Assembly: GCF_938040115.1 (NCBI RefSeq)
Contig: NZ_CALHXD010000182.1
Coordinates: forward strand, 1-9,209
From: an uncultured Campylobacter sp.
GTDB taxonomy: Bacteria > Campylobacterota > Campylobacteria > Campylobacterales > Campylobacteraceae
DNA: 9,209 bases
Direction of reading: 5' to 3'
Shown piece by piece: positions 6,576-9,209 of the stretch (position 1 is the first letter of the stretch; every line of letters starts with the position of its first letter). The position numbers were made by a program, and so were the translations under genes. The notes under the pieces are model-generated. The model made no database searches. It was not told the origin of the DNA and saw only the letters and a list, made by a program, of their open reading frames with translations.

Positions 6576-7643
6576 ATGAATTTTTCAAATTCAAAATGGT
6601 TTATCGTTTCAGGTGCGGCGCTCGGCGCTCTGGGTGCACTGCTCGTGTATTTTGGCAACCCTGGCAACATGGGCGTTTGCGCGGCTTGCTTTTTGCGCGA
6701 TACGGCGGGAGCGCTCGGCTTTCACCGCGCAGGAGTCGTGCAGTACGTGCGCCCGGAGATCATCGGGCTCATTTTGGGCGGCTTTTTAGCCAGCGTGCTT
6801 TGGACGAAGGAGTTTAGCGCGACCACGGGCTCGTCGCCTTTCGTGCGCTTTTTTCTAGGATTTTTCGCGATGATCGGCTGCCTCGTGTTTTTGGGCTGCC
6901 CGTGGAGAGCGTTTTTGCGTCTTGGCGGCGGCGATATGACGGCGGTTGCGGGAGTCGTCGGTATTTTTGCGGGCGTGTGCGCGGGCGTATTTTTCAAAAA
7001 GCTCGGTTACGGCCTCACGCACGAGACTAAAACTCAGGCCGCGATAGGCGTTTTGCCGACGGTTATCGGTATTTTGCTGCTTGCTGCGCTTGCGTTTGGG
7101 CTAAAGCTCGGCGAAAACGGCGCGCTTTTTAGCTCCGCAAAAGGCCCGGGCTCCATGCACGCTCCGATCCTGATCTCGCTTGGTTTTAGCGTCGTCGTGG
7201 GCGCGCTAATGCACAAAAGCAAATTTTGTAGCGTCGGGGCGTTTGGTAGGCTTTTTAAAGGGGATTTCTCGATGTTTACGGGCATTATCAGTATCGTCGT
7301 TTTTGCCAGCATTGTAAATTTGGCGCTCGGGCAGTATAAATTCGGCTTTGAAGGCCAGCCTATCGCGCACAACGACGTGGTTTGGAACTTCCTTAGCATG
7401 ACGCTAGCTGGGCTTTGCTTTAGCCTTAGCGAAGGCTGCCCGGGCAAGCATCTCGTGCAAATGGGCACAGGCAATCTAAGCTCAGTTATATTCGTCATCG
7501 GCATGGCGGCGGGCGCGGCCGTAGCGCATAACTTCTTGCTCGCTAGCTCTCCTAGCGCCATAACGGCGGCGGCTCCGTGGGCGGTGGCGATGGGGTTTGT
7601 TTTTGCGGTTTATGTGGGATTTTTCCACAAAAAAGCCGCTTGA
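6576..7643 (+). CDS. yedE: YedE/FdhT-like selenium metabolism membrane protein
   Basis: The 355-residue polytopic protein has roughly nine or ten hydrophobic segments in two similar halves, as in the YeeE/YedE transporter family. The N-terminal block GNPGNMGVCAACFLRDTAGA (28-47) with VRPEIIG and GCPWRAFLRLGGGD is characteristic of the selenium-linked YedE branch. Conserved cysteines are C35, C38, C102, C108, C218 (KFCSVG), C281 and C288 (EGCPGKHL), suiting passage or handling of a selenium or sulfur species. In C. jejuni the related protein FdhT, with FdhU, is needed for active selenium-dependent formate dehydrogenase, as I recall. No fdhU/yedF-type gene follows here: the TGA stop is also the first triplet of element B. 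The start is fixed by AAAGGA 6 nt upstream. The gene appears to be alone in its transcript, since the flotillin terminator precedes it and the next genes are on the other strand. Direct transport of selenite or another selenium form is inferred, not shown. Confidence 0.88.
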   Translation: MNFSNSKWFIVSGAALGALGALLVYFGNPGNMGVCAACFLRDTAGALGFHRAGVVQYVRPEIIGLILGGFLASVLWTKEFSATTGSSPFVRFFLGFFAMIGCLVFLGCPWRAFLRLGGGDMTAVAGVVGIFAGVCAGVFFKKLGYGLTHETKTQAAIGVLPTVIGILLLAALAFGLKLGENGALFSSAKGPGSMHAPILISLGFSVVVGALMHKSKFCSVGAFGRLFKGDFSMFTGIISIVVFASIVNLALGQYKFGFEGQPIAHNDVVWNFLSMTLAGLCFSLSEGCPGKHLVQMGTGNLSSVIFVIGMAAGAAVAHNFLLASSPSAITAAAPWAVAMGFVFAVYVGFFHKKAA

Positions 7644-7789
7644 TTCCCCATAAACGACGGATTTCAAGCTTTAAAATTTTAAACCCGTTTTGGTTACGTA
7701 TTTCATATACGCGCCCTCACGGGTTAAAATTTTAAAGCTAAACTACGCCTATTCTGTCTGGAATATTTGTCGCACATCTTGCTAAATTT
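7641..7789. repeat. Structured dispersed repeat, element B
   Basis: This is the partner of the element at 2161-2307, in the same orientation. The left flank 7641-7667 matches element A at 19 of 27 positions, with both ends TGATTCCCC and GGATTTCAA identical. The right flank 7740-7768 matches at 24 of 29 with no gap, including AAACTAC and GTCTGGAATATTT. The long stem is different in sequence: 7667-7687 pairs with 7720-7739, 20 bp with one bulged A. Within the loop CGTAT (7697-7701) pairs with ATACG (7707-7711) around 5 nt, flanked by TGGTTA and CGCCC, as in A. Outer pairings are kept as well: ATTCC (7643-7647) with GGAAT (7760-7764), and GGAT (7659-7662) with ATTC (7751-7754, one G-T pair). The element begins at the yedE-like stop codon. 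It might also act as that gene's 3' end structure, but there is no T-tract after the stem. Confidence 0.85.
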
Positions 7790-8013
7790 GTAAATTTGAC
7801 ATTTTCGCGGTGCGGGTCTGGGCGAGCAAAGAACGAAATGCCGAATTTTTAAATTTGATTTATATAAAAAGCGAGCTGGAATTTGCAAAATTTGATAGCG
7901 ATCGGGAGTAAAAGAAGGCTAAACATCATGGTCTAGCCCGCAAGAAATAAAACTTTGATCTAAAAAGCCGTCAAATTTACTCAGCGTGTACGATAAGGCC
8001 GCACCGAGAAAAT
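7790..8013. other. Non-coding stretch between element B and moaE
   Basis: Together with element B this makes a 370-nt gap between the yedE-like gene and moaE, which converge here. I see no ORF with a ribosome site, no RNA gene and no convincing terminator for moaE on the minus strand. There are several AAATTTGA-type motifs and a weak 5-bp inverted repeat (GGCTA 7917-7921, TAGCC 7934-7938). It may be the decayed remnant of the original moaE-moeA junction. Confidence 0.5.
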
Positions 8014-8448
8014 TTATCCTAAAAGCCCGGCTCCTCTGATCGCTTGACTGCGCTCTTTTGCGTAGATACGCTCGCCCCTCACTACGTCGTATTTCCAGAT
8101 CGGCGCATTAGCCTTAAAGTCCTCGACAAACTCGTTTATCAGGCGCAAGGCGACCTTTCTTTGCGGGCTAACGACGCCTGCGACGTAGGAGCTCTCGTGC
8201 ACGGGCACGTCCCCACGAGAATGCGCAAAAAGCACGTATGCACCCAGATCCTTTGCCTTTTGCTCCCAGCCCGCTAGCCATTTGCGCAGGATCGGCTCGT
8301 AGATGTCAAAGCTAAGCGCGCTGATGCCGCCTTCCTCGCGCACGATGCCGGTAAACGTGATGAGCGCGCCGCAGTTTTTGTCCTTAAACTCGTCGTACCA
8401 AGCGTTTGTGATCGCTTTGGCGTCGAGACTTCCATCAAATATCTGCAT
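8014..8448 (-). CDS. moaE: Molybdopterin synthase large subunit MoaE
   Basis: MoaE is the catalytic subunit of MPT synthase, which uses MoaD thiocarboxylate to convert cyclic pyranopterin monophosphate (precursor Z) to molybdopterin in the cytoplasm. The 144 residues match the usual 140-150. Visible marks are GALITFTGIVRE (27-38, with the conserved arginine R37), HSRGDVPVHESS (76-87), and APIWKYD (115-121), whose lysine K119 corresponds to the active-site lysine of the APxWK motif. The start ATG is 1 nt beyond the moaD stop. Its ribosome site GGAGG is inside the last two codons of moaD, so the two subunits are probably translationally linked. No moeA follows directly on this strand; it is found beyond the telA-yedE block. 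Confidence 0.96.
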   Translation of the reverse strand: MQIFDGSLDAKAITNAWYDEFKDKNCGALITFTGIVREEGGISALSFDIYEPILRKWLAGWEQKAKDLGAYVLFAHSRGDVPVHESSYVAGVVSPQRKVALRLINEFVEDFKANAPIWKYDVVRGERIYAKERSQAIRGAGLLG

Positions 8449-8449
8449 C

Positions 8450-8671
8450 TTAACCTCCGCAAACCGGCGGTAAAATGGAAATTTTATCCCCGTCTTTTAG
8501 CGGCGCGTCTAGTGAGCTTGCGATCTCGTCGTTTACGGCGACGGCGCAGATTTTTAGCCACTCGGATAGCTCCGCGTATTCGCCTAGTTTTTCTTTTACT
8601 TCGCTTAAATTTGCCGCTTCCAGCTTTAAATTATTCATCTTTATCGGGCCCAAAAACTCGATTTCTACCAT
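8450..8671 (-). CDS. moaD: Molybdopterin synthase small subunit MoaD
   Basis: MoaD is the ubiquitin-like sulfur carrier of MPT synthase. At 73 residues it has the family's small size. The start MVEIEFLGPIK is the first beta strand of the fold, and LKDGDKISILPPVCGG is the classical C-terminal segment. The final Gly72-Gly73 is the site where an E1-like enzyme (MoeB type, not in this window) adenylates and thiolates the chain. An AAGG ribosome site precedes the ATG by 7 nt. The gene heads the moaD-moaE operon and diverges from nspC. A cysteine directly before the di-glycine is a small oddity. Confidence 0.95.
   Translation of the reverse strand: MVEIEFLGPIKMNNLKLEAANLSEVKEKLGEYAELSEWLKICAVAVNDEIASSLDAPLKDGDKISILPPVCGG
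8453..8458 (-). promoter_or_regulatory. Ribosome site of moaE formed by the MoaD di-glycine codons
   Basis: The last two moaD codons, GGA and GGT, encode the functional Gly-Gly and read GGAGGT. This is a near-ideal Shine-Dalgarno sequence with GGAGG 5 nt before the moaE ATG. The ribosome ending moaD therefore sits on the moaE initiation region, favouring coupled, near-equal synthesis of the two subunits. Confidence 0.75.
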
Positions 8672-8703
8672 AAATTTGCCTTTGAAATTAAATTTTTTTC
8701 TTG

Positions 8704-8709
8704 ATTTTA
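8704..8709 (-). promoter_or_regulatory. Candidate -10 box for moaD-moaE
   Basis: On the minus strand TAAAAT lies 32 nt before the moaD ATG in AT-rich DNA, giving a leader of about 25 nt. It has the same hexamer as the putative yedE-like and moeA promoters. The whole 91-nt divergent gap holds only this and the nspC promoter. Confidence 0.45.
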
Positions 8710-8727
8710 CTTAAAAAAATATTTAGA

Positions 8728-8733
8728 TATACT
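8728..8733 (+). promoter_or_regulatory. Candidate -10 box for nspC
   Basis: TATACT lies 29 nt before the nspC ATG, after T- and A-rich tracts (8691-8725). Transcription would begin near 8740. The ribosome site is weak (GAAAGAG about 5 nt before the ATG). Confidence 0.5.
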
Positions 8734-8762
8734 TACGCCAAATTTTAAACGAAAGAGCCGTA

Positions 8763-9209
8763 ATGAACGAAATCTTAAGCAAAATAAAAACGCCCGCCTA
8801 CGTCTGCGAAGAGGCGAAGGTGCGTGCAAATCTCGAAATTTTAAAACGCATCAAGGATGAAAGCGGCGCAAAGGTGCTAGTCGCCCTAAAAGGCTTTGCA
8901 TTTAGCGGCGTGATGGGGCTTGTCGGCGAGTATCTAGACGGCGCGACGTGTAGCGGCCTTCATGAGGCTAAATTTGCCGCAAAATACGTTCGCGGCGAGA
9001 TCCATACCTATTCGCCGGCATTTAAAGACGAGGACATAGACGAGGTGCTAGCGCTCTCAAAACATGTGGTTTTTAACTCGTTTGCGCAGTGGACGAAATT
9101 TAAGCAAAAAGCCCTAGCTGCGGGCGTTACCTGCGGCCTTCGCGTAAATCCGGAGCTATCCGTCGCGCCGACTGATGCGTATAACCCGTGCGGTCGCTAC
9201 AGCCGCCTA
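8763..9209 (+). CDS. nspC: Carboxynorspermidine/carboxyspermidine decarboxylase NspC, N-terminal part
   Basis: NspC is a PLP-dependent fold-III decarboxylase that makes spermidine or norspermidine from the carboxylated precursor, in the route used by Campylobacter and Vibrio relatives. The visible 149 codons run from MNEILSKIKTPAYVCEEAKV to the window edge. ALKGFA at 41-46 holds the PLP-binding lysine K43. GATCSGLHEAKFA and GEIHTYSPAF (near 75-84) and the NPE...TDAYNPCGRYSRL stretch at the end of the window are typical of the family. The remaining half or so of the protein (family length about 380) is outside. It diverges from moaD across 91 nt. I recall nspC also lying close to moaD in C. 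jejuni, so this neighbourhood is probably ancestral. Confidence 0.93.
   Translation, partial: MNEILSKIKTPAYVCEEAKVRANLEILKRIKDESGAKVLVALKGFAFSGVMGLVGEYLDGATCSGLHEAKFAAKYVRGEIHTYSPAFKDEDIDEVLALSKHVVFNSFAQWTKFKQKALAAGVTCGLRVNPELSVAPTDAYNPCGRYSRL

Noticed and set aside
7034..7561. 175-codon open frame on the minus strand
   Set aside because: It lies wholly inside the yedE-like gene, whose motifs and ribosome site are clear; the antisense frame has no ribosome site or recognisable domain.
7641..7789. Element B as a simple intrinsic terminator for the yedE-like gene
   Set aside because: The stem is AT-rich in its middle, the loop is long and conserved, and there is no T-tract after the right arm. 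The shared flanks with element A are not explained by a terminator.
7917..7938. Small inverted repeat GGCTA/TAGCC between element B and moaE as a moaE terminator
   Set aside because: The stem is 5 bp with a 12-nt loop and no T-tract on the minus strand.
8014..8277. Plus-strand open frame over moaE (8044-8277)
   Set aside because: The minus-strand frame is unmistakably MoaE with its catalytic lysine and operon partner, so the plus frame is a shadow.

Overview
The window looks like a chromosomal segment of a relatively GC-rich Campylobacter, of the oral rectus/showae/curvus/gracilis kind. The reasons are the AAATTT-rich gaps with many TCAAATTTGA-type motifs, the AT-rich promoters with a clear -10 but no obvious -35, and gene families typical of Campylobacterota (nspC next to moaD/moaE, a YedE/FdhT-type selenium membrane protein, moeA). 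No tRNA, rRNA, CRISPR array or transposase gene was seen.

Layout, left to right. Positions 1-925 (minus) hold the 5' part of an unrecognised soluble protein, 24 nt downstream of moeA (950-2146, minus). A 264-nt divergent gap (2147-2410) contains a large structured repeat, here called element A, and the promoter of a rightward block: telA-like (2411-3478, TTG start), a YqiJ/NfeD-type OB-fold membrane protein (3643-4263) and a long YqiK-type flotillin (4285-6240). A probable terminator and a 335-nt AT-rich gap with a perfect 25-nt dyad lead to a yedE/fdhT-like gene (6576-7643). Its stop codon is the first triplet of a second structured repeat, element B (7641-7789). After a 224-nt stretch with nothing recognisable come moaE and moaD (minus, 1 nt apart) and, divergent from them, the start of nspC (plus, cut by the window end).

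Functionally, moaD/moaE (MPT synthase) and moeA (molybdenum insertion) make molybdenum cofactor. The YedE/FdhT-like protein belongs to selenium supply, which fits a Mo/Se formate dehydrogenase physiology. TelA, the NfeD-like protein and the flotillin look like a membrane-organisation or envelope-stress module. NspC makes polyamines.

The main discovery is the pair of elements A and B. They are about 128-149 nt long, in the same orientation, with strongly conserved flanks and a conserved internal loop, but with long stems whose sequences are quite different while base pairing is preserved on both arms. They bracket exactly the genes (telA to yedE) that separate moaD-moaE from moeA. I recall these three genes as contiguous in C. 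jejuni, so the block may be an insertion or rearrangement bounded by direct repeats.
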